A DNA stretch of 64,000 nucleotides from Micractinium sp. NFX-FRZ (taxonomy: Eukaryota > Chlorophyta > Trebouxiophyceae > Chlorellales > Chlorellaceae), in assembly GCA_029339195.1 (NCBI GenBank), contig JAPTJF010000004.1, positions 62,001 through 126,000 on the forward strand, given 5' to 3'. The notes below the pieces were generated by a model that was given only the letters and a program-made list of their open reading frames with translations, had not been told where the DNA came from and searched no databases. A program made the position numbers and the translations under genes. Shown here one piece after another: positions 1-9,939 of this stretch; within the stretch, counting starts at the first letter, position 1, and every line of letters starts with the position of its first letter.

Positions 1-1938
1 CACGCTGTCGGCGCTGGCGTTGGCAAACTGTTGGGGAGGCAATGGGGGCAGCGGTGGCAGGGGGATGTGCGTGCACACGTCAGCTCGCGGGGCAAGCAGC
101 AGGCTGGGAGAGCAGCCGCAGCCCACGTGGGCCCACGTGGGTGCGTTTGGCAGTCACCAACCAGACAGACGCTGCCAGCTGGCCCCACCTGACAGGCCCC
201 TCCACATGCACTGATCTGTCGGCTGTCCCAGCTGGCACTCCCCACATTTGCAGACTGTTCAAAGGGCCAGCTTCAAAGGGCCAGCTGTCAGTTGAACCCA
301 CCTGGCAGTCACCAAACAGGTAGCTGTCGGCGGGGCCGTCCTGCCACTCTGTGCTGGAGCAAGAGTTAAGCACCCCATCCTCCACGCCCCTGCATGGTGG
401 CCGGCACCGACGTGTCGCCCGTTGCGTCAGAAGCCAGCAACAAGCAAAGCATGGCAGAGGGCAAAGTGTGCAACTGGCGTTATTGGCGCCCACAAGCTGG
501 ACGGCAGGGCATGGCACTGCAGGGCAGGGGGGCGCTGCTGCTTGCTCCCAACGCAGCACGAGACGCACACCCAGCCAGGCAACCAGCCGCCGGCCAAGCC
601 AAGCCACCCGGGCCTGCCCCGCCTCCCGCCCAACCCACTCACGCCGTCTCTCCAGACCAGTCGCTCTTGAAGCACCAGGAGAGGCCCAGCGGGCTCACGC
701 ACACATCTCCAATACGTGTGACAGCTGGCGACTGGTTGGCTTCGGAGCAGTCCTCCGGGTTGAGCACCCCGCCGGGCTGCGGGCTCCAGCCGCTGGTGCC
801 CAGCCACACGATCTCCTTGATGCTGGGTGCACACTCCAGCAGGTCCGCCACGCAGGCGGCGGCCGCCACGGCATTGATGCCGGAGGTGGCGACCGCCACG
901 GGCTGCAGGCAGGCAGGTGGCGGGGCGCTCGGCGCACGGTCAACTCAAGTCGGTCAAGCTCAAAGGAATGGCGCGAGCAGCGGGTGAGCAGTGCACCCTC
1001 GCTTGCTCACCTGCTTGGGGAGCGTCCCCCATCCAGCAACCCAGGCAACGATGCACACTGCCCCTGGCTCACCTGCCCCATGAGAGTCCCCACATCCACT
1101 TGGGGGCACCAGGCCGTGCTGGAGGGAGGACCCGTCCGGTTGGTGTTTGCCAGGATGTAGGCCGTCTCGGGCACGCCCGTCTGCGATCAACGACAGGGGA
1201 GGGAGGCGCGCCAGGCGGGGTGGGGCACCGCAGGTTAGGTGTGGGGTGCCCGGGATACAGCACAGCACCGCAGGAACGATGGCGTTGGAGGGGGCACGTG
1301 GGTGCGGGCATTTGTAAGAGGGCCAGAGTCGGGGCTGAACTGTGTGGCAGCTCAGAAGCATGCAAGGCATGCTGGGTGTGCCGCGCTGCCGCCGCGCTGC
1401 CTGCTGAGAGGGGCTGTGCCCGCACAAGCAGGTGGTGGGCGGGCGTACCATGTCCCCGGACTCCTGTCCTACACATTGAAAGCTCTCTTTGTGCGGGCAT
1501 TACAATCATGTACGCTGAAAGACAAGGGCGGACTCACCATGTCCCCGGGGTCTGCCGACATGATGAGCGTGCGCTTGCCGCCGCCGGGCGCCGCCAGGAA
1601 GCGGCACAGCTCCGACCTCGCCGCCGCATCGCTGGCGTCTTTCAGCCGGTTGCGGGCGGGTGGGCCCTTGCTGGGCGCTGCGGCGGCCTTGAGCACCCTG
1701 CGCCAATGAGGGGGGCGCGGCGCCACAGAGGGAGAGGGCTAGGGCAAGGCTGCTGGCGGTGCGGGGGATGTGGTGGGGCAAGGCAGGCAAGGGCCAGCCA
1801 GATACCAGGTCGCTTGCACCTAGCCCAGCTTCTGTTCGCCTCCGCACACCTTGAGGCGCATGTGCCGCGGACCAGGCACGCCAGCAGCAGCAGGGCGGCC
1901 GCCCTGCGAAGGGACATGTTCCCGCGGAGTACCACCAT
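1..1938 (-). CDS. Secreted phosphorylase-superfamily (bark-storage/nucleosidase-like) protein, 3' end off window
   Basis: Exons, read on the minus strand: 1938-1850, 1697-1538, 1180-1073, 902-643, 389-302, 27-1 (continues off the left edge). All internal phases agree. The N-terminus has a hydrophobic segment after MSLRR (AAALLLLACLV), a likely signal peptide. The body carries GINAVAAAACVADLL, EIVWLGTSGWSPQ and TRIGDVCVSP. These match the core of the PNP/UDP-phosphorylase superfamily as seen in plant bark-storage proteins, where a GxxG segment is followed by an IGD motif. Members cleave nucleosides or act as vegetative storage proteins; which applies here is not visible. Several Cys (PEDC, NSC, GDC) fit a secreted protein. 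The last exon starts FANASADS. The start at 1938 is the first Met before the signal peptide; Met at about 1917 is an alternative. The family assignment is from motifs only. Confidence 0.75.
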
Positions 1939-4351
1939 GGCTTGATCAGGCTGCAACGCGCGAAATTGACCAGGCCTGGGTTCAGTAGAAGTCTGCAAGC
2001 GCCCGGCTCGGTTGGACAGCGCTAGCACGTGCCGAGAGCGACCTCGGACTGGAGCCCTAGCACCAGTGGCTTCCGATCACGCAGTGCAGTTTTTGCTCTG
2101 TGACGCAAGGACGCATACTTGTACGCAGGGAGGGAGTACAGCTGTGGAGTCTCCAGCTGGCGCGCCAGCTGGCAGTGCCGCCTGCCGCCGGAAGGGCCCA
2201 CCTGGCGCCCCCGCGCCTCACGAGCTGCACTCACCCTCCTCTTGTAGCATCGAGCATATCATACGCTGGCCATGTGTTTCTAGAGCAGCCTGGCTGCAGC
2301 GCTGGAGCTCAAGGCAGGGCTCACTTGCTGCCGCTCCCTGGCTGCTGCACCGGTACAGCCAGCGAAGGGGCGGGTGCCTCGGGTGAGTCGTGTGCTAGCA
2401 GGCTGTGCAGGCAGCTCCCTGTTTGGCAGCTTCCTGTGTCGCAGATCATGAAAACGGTTTTTGGCGAGCTTTCAAAACGCAGGCCGTACCCACTACAGGT
2501 GCCAATCTGCTCCATCCGGACGGACATCTGTTCTGGAACCCAGCTGTGCACCCAGGGCAGTGCAGTGCATCCAACATGCCGACTTTTGGCTGATCATCAC
2601 TAGCTGGGATTACACACAGTTGGGGGGCAGCAGCAGGCGTGGAATACACGCGTAAGAACATCAGCTCGGTCACGGGGCAGCGATGCAACAAAGCGGACGG
2701 GGCACGGGGAGTTTGATTGTGACGTGGATGGGGGGGCGGTGCAGCTGCGACGGATTTGATGACAGCGGCACAATGTCAGCGGTTGATGCACGAGGGATGC
2801 GCGAGTTGGTGGGGATGGTGAATGCTAGTAGCAGTACGCCCACACCGTGCAGGCCACCCTGTCCTGGCGGTGGGGTGCAACGTGCTTGTCAATTGCTGCC
2901 CAGGCGGCTGTTTGTTCCACCCCCACTCTGTGGTGCCTGCCAGTGGCCTCCACAAGCGGCACTTCTCCGAATGTCTTAACAAAAAGCGCTTGCAGCCCTC
3001 CGTCTAGTTTGGGCAGCAGTCTGGGTCGCCAATGCTTCTTCTGCCAGCCATCTGCACCATGGACGTTGCTGCAGCGAGAGGAGGCACATGGTTTTCCACG
3101 GGTCAGGCCCAGCGGGGAGAAGCGCCAGCTCAGCCAGCGCTGGCAGCAGCGTGCCGCAGCCTGCTAGTGGGGTGGCAGCACCCTTATACATGCAGCGTTC
3201 CAGCGGGCGGGTACGCCGGGATGTGCAGCAGCCTGCTGGCAGGGACGGCGTGGCTTGGCTGCCTCAGGCGGCTCAGGCGGCACCCCCTGAGCAGCAGGGG
3301 GCAGCCATGCGGGGCAGCTGCCACCCCGAGAAGCGAGGGTGCAGCGCAGCCATGGCCTGCGCTCCATTCTGGGGTGCAGGCGAAACGCAAGTCGCCGTCC
3401 TGGCACTTTGGGAACGTGCTGGTTGGGGGTGAGCGGCAGCGTGTCCCGCGCGCGCGTCCGGGTGCCCTCCAAGCACTGGAGTTCTGAGGAGCTCCGTGAG
3501 CGCCAGGAAGTTGCTTAGCCCGTCCATTTGTGAGTGCCTGGCACGTGAAATGCCGGCATCATGCTGTAGCACGCACTTTGATGGTGCAGTTGCCAGCTGG
3601 CATCAGCTGGCACCAGCTGGCGCGACGGAGCGCCAGGTGGCGGCTTGGACCACTTTGAGGGAGCGCAAGCTTCTTGCACCCACCGATTTTGTTACAAAAT
3701 TGTACCGTGGTAGACCATGGGCGGAGGTGGGAGCGGTGGGAGGCCCCAGCACCGGCGGTAGGGCACTGCGATTTGGGCTTACACTGCCAGCTGTCGCTGG
3801 GCTCCCTGCAGAACGCGCCCCACCCCACCGCACCCCAAACAGACCGCACCCTCTTATTCTCCCCTCCACTGTGTCTGGCTACTTGAATCTTCTCCTTCCG
3901 CCCGGTCCAGAAGACGACGTGCCCAGCTGGCCATGTGTGTGTCTCTGGTGCTGGTCCGACCTTGACTCCCCGGGTGGTGCAGCGCCAGCACCAGCACCAG
4001 CGCTCTCAGGTGAGCCAGGCCCGCGCGTCTACGCTGACAGCAGCCAGCTTGGCATGCTAGACTGGCTGCAGCAACAAGCTGTTCTGTTTGCTATAAATTG
4101 GCGGCTGCTCTCAGGCGTGTGCAGTCAAGCCGTCCGCGAGTGTCATCCAACCGCTCCCAGAGCATGTGCTCAATTCGTACTTTGCCTGCCGTCCTGCACA
4201 CTGAGGAGTGCTCTGTCCCCCCTGCACAGCACTCGCCCTGCTAGATTGCTGTCGGTGATGTGAACATCGGTTACACAGGCCGACATGTCGTGGTGCTGCT
4301 GCCCTCACCGAGGCTGCGCTGTCTGCACAGTAGCTGCATGACTTGCGCTCC
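1939..4351. other. Gene-poor intergenic region with CCAGCTGG-type palindromes
   Basis: No convincing exon was found on either strand; the open frames here lack family-like sequence and splice-site support. The stretch holds repeated CAGCTGG/CCAGCTGGC words, including a 20-bp perfect palindrome at 2153-2172 and a cluster at about 3594-3640. It lies between the 5' end of the phosphorylase-like gene and the 3' end of the HEAT-like gene, so the left part should include the promoter of the former. Confidence 0.5.
2153..2172. repeat. 20-bp perfect palindrome (CCAGCTGG CGCG CCAGCTGG)
   Basis: The two CCAGCTGG octamers flank CGCG, and the whole 20 bp equals its own reverse complement. The same octamer recurs at many other intergenic places in the window. 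Confidence 0.8.
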
Positions 4352-7195
4352 TCAGTACTCCCAGTCGAGCAGCCCCTCGCCATCCACACCCGTAGCGCCG
4401 CCGGCGCCACTGCCAGCAGCCGCAGCTGCAGCTTCATCCTCTGCAGCCTCCATCGTCCCTGCCTCGCTGCCTGGCCTGGCAGCGCCAAAGCCCAGCTCTG
4501 CACGCTGTTCCGCATCAAGCGCCTGCTCCAACGCCTGCTGCCAGCCCGCCTGCAGGTGCTGCACCACCGCAGCAGGGGCAGGGCCGCCACGCTGCAGCGG
4601 CCAGGCGTCGCTGCCCACTGCGTCCTTGCCGGGCGGCAGCAGCGCGCGCAGCATACGCACCCACTCAGGGGTGACAGTAGCTGCTGGGACTGCTGCCTCC
4701 TCATCTCCCTCCGTCGCACCCACCCGCTGCTGCTGCCCCTCCTCCCACTCGCCATCGTGTCCTCCGCCCTCTGATTCCTGCTCCTGGCTTTCCGGTACGC
4801 TTTCCTCTGCACTGGCCCTGCCCTTGCTCCTGCCGCTGCCCCGCCCCACCAGCCCCAGGTGGCACAGCAGCAGCTTCCTGGCAGTGCCCTGAATCGACGC
4901 TGCCAGCTTGGAGGCCGCGGCCGGCTTGCCCGCTATTGGAAGAGGGCCGGCCAGGCCGCTGTCCAGAAGTGCCTGCCAGTCTCCCAGCCCCAGGCAGCGC
5001 TCCAGACAGGGCTGAGGGAAGCGGGTGAGCAGGGAGAACGCCTCACGTCGCACCCCCTCGTCTCGGTCACGGCAGCGCTGTGCCACCGCACGCACCAGCT
5101 GCGCCTCCTGCAGGGTCAGTTGGGCGACCATGGTGGTGGATGGAAGGGGCACGCAGTACACTCCAGGGCAAAGAAAGATGAGCATGCATGCCCTGATAAG
5201 TGGCGTTGGCAAAGCAGCAAAGCTTGCTGCTGCTATCAGGTCACATTTGCAAGGCAGCTCAGGCAATGCGGCACCACATGAGCTTGAAGCAATCCGGCTG
5301 CAGAAAGCTGCTCCGTACAGGCTCCGCACTTCAAAACCCATGCCAGGCACCCACCTGTGGCGGCGCCACGCCCACTGCTGTTGCCAGAAGCTTCACCGCC
5401 TCCCTGCGCACCCGCACGCTGGGGTCGCTGCGCGCCACAAACAGGACCTGGTCCAGAGCAGCCGGCAGCCAGAGGCGCTGGGCAGCCGCCGCAGCCGCCG
5501 TGGGTGCTGCAGCCGTGGGAGCGGAGCCCGTGCCGCCCTCCTGGCTGCCTGCTTGCAAGTCTTCCTGGGAGGCTTGGCTGTCGCTGTCGCTGCCAGCGGG
5601 GGCGGTGTGCTCCTCCAGATCAGCGTAGGCGGCGCGCCCCATGGCTACACGGGAGGGCAGGCAGACAGAGTGTGAGCCGTGGGTGGGCGGGAGCGTGCAT
5701 CATGATCCGTATCACCTGCCAGATCTTGCTGGCAGGTGAGGCAAGGTTCCATCTGAGTGCCATGCACAGGTGGGGTGGGCCGGCCGGCAGGTGCACTCGG
5801 GTGGGCGCAGGCAGGCACACACAAGGCAAATGCATGCATGCATGCATGCATGCCGCAGGCAAGCTTGCGGTGCGCCAACGCCACTGCTGCCCCCACTCCA
5901 CTTCACCCTCTCCACCCACCCCACGGCCTTGCCCCTCCTTTATCACCTGCCAGCACCTCCACCCGCATCTGCAGCGCTGCATTGGCCTCCGGGCGCAGCA
6001 GCTCACAGCAGCCAGACAGGAAGCCCGGCACGCTGTGCCCCAGCAGCGCAGCCGCCACACCCAGCCCCTCCCTCACTCTGGCCGCTGCCTTGGCCCCGCC
6101 GCCGCCGCCGCCGCCGCCCTCGCCCTCCTCGCCGCCGCCGGCCTTCTTGCGCCGGCGTCCCCCCGCAGCAATGCTTTTGCCGCCAACCCCTGCAGCGCCG
6201 CCCCCTTCTGCGGGCTGGAAGGCTGGGTGTGCCAGGGTGAGCTGCACCACCATGTGTGCCGTCTCGTGGCAGCACAGGCTGCAGATGAGGTGGCGGAGCG
6301 TGGGGTGACCCAGGGCTGCTGCACCCCCTGCTCCACCGCCGCCGCTCCTGCTGCCTGCCGGCTGGGCCCGCGCCTGGGACACCAGCCCGTGCAGCACCGC
6401 CGCAAAGTGGGCCCACCACAGCTCGGCGGCGGCGGGCAGGGGCGGGCGGAAGAGGAGGAGGAAGCCCAGGGCAGCGGCGTGCGCCTCGGCGGCTGCCTCT
6501 GGCTGGCGGTGCGCCAAGCCATCCAGCCGCTGTCGCACGCTGCGGCACTGCAGCACGCCCAGAAGCGCCTCGAAAGCCGCTGCCTGCTGTGCTTGTGTGT
6601 GGCGGAGGTCCCGTCCCATCCATGGGGGAGCCGCTGCAGCCGCCAGCTGTTCTGCCAGCCCAGCTGGCGCCCCCGGCAGCTGCCCCGGGAAGAGGCGCAG
6701 GTGCAGCAGGCAGGCCGCCAGGCTGCACGCCTGCTGGTGGCTGGCCGGCGGCGGCAGCCGCGCCACCTGCGCAGCTGTCAGCAGGTGGGTGCTGGCGCAG
6801 GCGGCCTCCAGCCGTTCCGCCGCCGCCTCGGGTGGTTCGCTCCCGCTCCCATACAGCAGCGCAGCAGCGGCGCCGTCCCAGCCACGCTGCACCTCCTCCA
6901 CTGCTGCTGGGCTGCCTCCCACGACCTGCAGCAGGACCCGCTCCAAATCCAGCAGCGGCTGCAGCGGCTGTGGCGTGCCGCTGCCAGGCGTCGCAGCGGC
7001 GGCGGCGGCGGCGGGAGCCGCATGCTGGCGGAAGGCAGAGGCCAGCTGGAGCAGCAGGGCCTCGGGGCAGGTGGCCAGTTCGGCCAGGTAACTGCTGAGC
7101 GTGGCCGCAGCCTCGGCAGGGCCGTGGTCCGCCAGTGCGAGCTTGAAATCCTCGATCGCCAGCAACTGCAGTTCAGCAGCCTCATCGCCCTCCAT
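4352..7195 (-). CDS. HEAT/ARM-like repeat protein, function unknown
   Basis: Exons on the minus strand: 7195-5947, 5644-5355, 5107-4352; phases 1 and 0 agree and give 764 residues. The long first exon is Ala/Leu-rich and helical, with a Gly-rich low-complexity tract and a short basic GRRRKK run near residues 350-375. Exons 2 and 3 each contain a HEAT-like helix pair: RSDPSVRVRREAVKLLATA near residue 490 and RDEGVRREAFSLLTRFP near residue 530. The C-terminal third is acidic and low-complexity and ends LLDWEY. HEAT proteins usually act as scaffolds in nuclear or trafficking complexes, but I could not place this one in a family. The start is the first Met of the open exon; the frame stays open a little further upstream behind a possible acceptor, so an earlier exon is possible. 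Its plus-strand shadow frame of 623 codons is not a gene. Confidence 0.7.
5831..5852. repeat. (TGCA)n microsatellite in an intron
   Basis: About five TGCA units lie within the first intron of the HEAT-like gene. The repeat is self-complementary. Confidence 0.8.
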
Positions 7196-7755
7196 GATGC
7201 CTTTGGGCAGCCCACTGGGGACCAGTGAGGGGCTCAGGAGCAGTGTGAAGCGTGGGCAGGCAGGCGACTACCCATGCTCCTTTCTACAGGCAAGATTCTT
7301 TCCTTGCCGGTGTTGAGGTTGCTCTTGGCTCAGGGCCCATCCTCCTCGTAGCTGAGCTTGCAGGCTACAGTCCTGTAGAAGGCCGATGCGGGCACCATGC
7401 AGGCTAGAAAGCCCCGCTTCTGCCCTCGCTGTTGCCGAAGGCAACCACCTGCCCAATGCTGGGCTGTGTGCTGTGGCAGAGGGTCGCCAAGTCTTAACAG
7501 GTGAGTGTGACAACGAGGTGAGAGATAAAGGTGGGGCAGAGGGATGTGTGGCGATGATGGGGAGAGGGTGAAGCATGTGGTTATGGAGGACTGTGTGACA
7601 CGTGGTGGGAGGCTTGTTTGTGTGGGGCAGGGGGCAGGGCGGGCGTGTGGGCAGCAAGGGCAGCCCGCCAATGAAATCGTATAAAAGAGGGGTACATACA
7701 ATAATACAGTGTAAAACAGACGTGCGGTATGAACGCTGTAAGCCACTGGGGCATG
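7196..7755. other. Intergenic spacer between two minus-strand genes
   Basis: The spacer is tail-to-head: it holds the 3' end of the thioredoxin-fold gene and the promoter or 5' UTR (possibly an extra 5' exon) of the HEAT-like gene. The part from about 7490 to 7740 is AT-richer than the surroundings. No gene was recognised. Confidence 0.4.
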
Positions 7756-9016
7756 TCAGGCACGCGACAGGCTCATGGGCCGGCTGCGCCGCGTCACCCG
7801 GGAGTGCAGCAGCGCGCGAGCGACGGCGTCGTGCAGCTGTGCGGCCGCCGCACGTGCCGCCAACAGCGCCGCAACTGAGCCGCTGCTGCTGCTGTCTGGG
7901 GTGTCTGAGCCGACCTCCAGACACTCCAACAGCTTACCCCCCTTCAGCAGCAGCGTGTAGGGCTGCCCACTGCCTGCGCCCGCTGCCAGCGTCTGCAGCA
8001 GCAGCGCCTCTGCTGGGTCCAGCTGGGTGCTGTGTGCCCCCGCTGCAGCCCCCAGCTCTGCAGCCGCCGCCTCACCGGGCTGCAGGGTGATGCAGACAAA
8101 CAGGGCGCTGGCCCAGCGGCTGGCCTCACGCTCCAACAGCTGCTGGAAGGCCTGCGGGAGAGGGGGTGGGCCCAGGGCGCAGGGGCGAGGAGGGGGCTAG
8201 TCAGCACAGCGTGCTTCGACCAGAGCTCGGAGGGTGCATGCCATGCCAGTGTGCGGGACATGCGCGGTGCATGTGCTGCCTTGACATGCCCCGGTGCTGC
8301 CCAGCTGGGGCAGCATGACCCCAAACGGCCCATGCGGAGCATGCGGCGTGCACACATGGCATCCACCGCCTGCACGGTCTGCACGGCTGCTCTCTCACAG
8401 CGGCAGCGCTCACCTCGCTAGCAGGGCAGCCGGCCACGGCGACGTGCAGGACCAGCAGGCGGTGGGGGCGGGTGGCCGACAGGAAGCGCAGCTCGGCAAC
8501 GCTCCTGACCTGCAGGCAGGGGCACGTGGGTGGGTGCAGGGATGGGGCGTTGAAGGCTTTGTGCGCCTCACAGGCCGCACTAGGTGTGTTGTGTGGTGGG
8601 GTGTGGTGATAATTGGTGTGTTGTAGTGTGGTGGGGTGTGGTGGGGTAGGGTGCAGTATGGGTCCCAGTGACACTCGGGCGTGGGCCAGGCCTCTCACCC
8701 TGTGCAGCTCTGGCAGCGACGGCACAGGGGCGGGGAGGGGCAGCGTGCCGATGCTGCTCTGTAGCGCCGGTGGGGGAGTGGCCTGGGAGCGGGTCCAAGC
8801 GGTCACGATGTTGCTGATCGCTGGTTCATACTTGCTGTGCTGCCCCAGAAGGTAGAGGGGGGCGGCGGCAGGCATCGCCAGCTGGCGGCTCAGATCGGCG
8901 GCGGGGGCAGCTGTGGCAGCAGCGCGGGCTGCCTGCCGCCGCGCTCGGGTGGCAGTGCAACCGCTGCGGTAAGGAGTCCGTGCCGCGCTGCTGCTTGCAA
9001 TGCCGCAGACGGTCAT
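7756..9016 (-). CDS. Plastid-type protein with thioredoxin-like fold lacking the CxxC active site
   Basis: Exons on the minus strand: 9016-8699, 8509-8414, 8151-7756; all phase 0, 269 residues. Residues 1-47 are rich in Ala, Arg, Ser and Thr and poor in acidic residues, like a chloroplast transit peptide. The core reads SVAELRFLSATRPHRLLVL, then VAGCPASEAFQQLLERE, ALFVCITLQP and QPYTLLLKGGKLLECLEVG. This order of strand, helix, strand, then cis-Pro-like PYTLLLKGG matches the thioredoxin fold. The place of the redox CxxC is taken by GCPAS, with a single Cys, so a disulfide reductase role is unlikely; a scaffold, chaperone-like or monothiol role would fit. The N-terminal segment contains YLLGQHSKYEPAISNIV, which I do not recognise. 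The fold is inferred from pattern, not from a search. Confidence 0.65.
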
Positions 9017-9939
9017 GGCGGTAAAGGTAAAAGCAGTGAAGCGGGTGGGTGTGTGGAGCGGCGCCGGGATGGAAGTTTAGAAGCGAGAACCAATGAAAGC
9101 GAGGGGCACGCTGCGTGTTTTCATTTGCATGAGCGAGAAAGGAACCACGACACGATCTTCCACCTGGCTGGCTGTCGGCGCCAGGTGGCACCTGGCGCGC
9201 CGCCTGTTTCATGCGGGCAGGCCTCCCCGCCTGGGTGGCGAGAACATGAGTGGACTTGGGTTTCTGTAAATGGCACTCAGAGGTTTCAATCCCTCGCCCG
9301 TGGGCATTGCCAGCCCAGCCTGCGCTGCTCACGCTGACGCCGCTGACGCCCGCCTGCTGGCCCAGGTGGGGTGCCTGGGCACTGCCGTGCCGCAGTGTGC
9401 TGTGCCTACACGCAGCTCCGCTCCACCAGTCGCTGTGGGAAATGTTTCGTGAGCAACAGTGAGGTTTGCTTTCCACGTCAGCCCAAAATTGCTGCCAAAT
9501 GCCGGATACTCTAGCCAGCATGCATGCCTCAGGGAGGGTGCTGCATCCAGCAGCACTGCCATCCAGTAGCCAAGCACTGATGCCACAGCACACTCACGCA
9601 TCCTGACGTGGCGACACGCGCAGATGAACTAGCATTTGCATGCTGCAACGTCACAGCAGGGTCGCCGTCCGCAGGGGTCACCGCAGCAGCTGGCGGCCAG
9701 CAGGGCGGCGTACTGCACCATTAATGGGCCATGCCATTGAGGCCAGGCGCCGCCAGGTGCGCACGATTCTCTCTCTGCGTGCGTAAAAAAACGCTTCCAG
9801 CTAGCCAGCACCAGCACCAGCACCCAGCAGCGCGGGCTCCAGATGCTGAATGTGGTATCGCTCAGCGCCAGCCCGGCCCGCCGCTGAGTGCTTCGATTTA
9901 CTGATCACAACAGATCAGAGCTCCAAACGCTCCAAACGC
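9017..9939. promoter_or_regulatory. Divergent intergenic/promoter region
   Basis: This 0.9 kb separates the starts of the thioredoxin-fold gene (minus) and the GT61 gene (plus), so it must hold both promoters. It contains an inverted repeat at about 9178-9198 with GCGCCAGGTG / CACCTGGCGC arms. No TATA box could be assigned. Confidence 0.5.
9178..9198. repeat. Short inverted repeat, GCGCCAGGTG arms with 1-nt centre
   Basis: Ten-base arms are perfectly complementary around one G. It could form a cruciform or be a dimeric protein-binding site. It lies in a divergent promoter region. Confidence 0.7.

Noticed and set aside
3496..4263. 255-codon plus-strand frame in the left gene-poor region
   Set aside because: It is composed of CAGCTGG-rich repeats and shows no domain, no splice-supported partners and no conserved-looking segments.
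5357..7228. 623-codon plus-strand open frame
   Set aside because: It is the antisense shadow of the long first exon of the HEAT-like gene. Its translation is Arg/Gln/Pro-rich with no family motif, while the minus strand gives helical HEAT-like sequence and valid splice joins.
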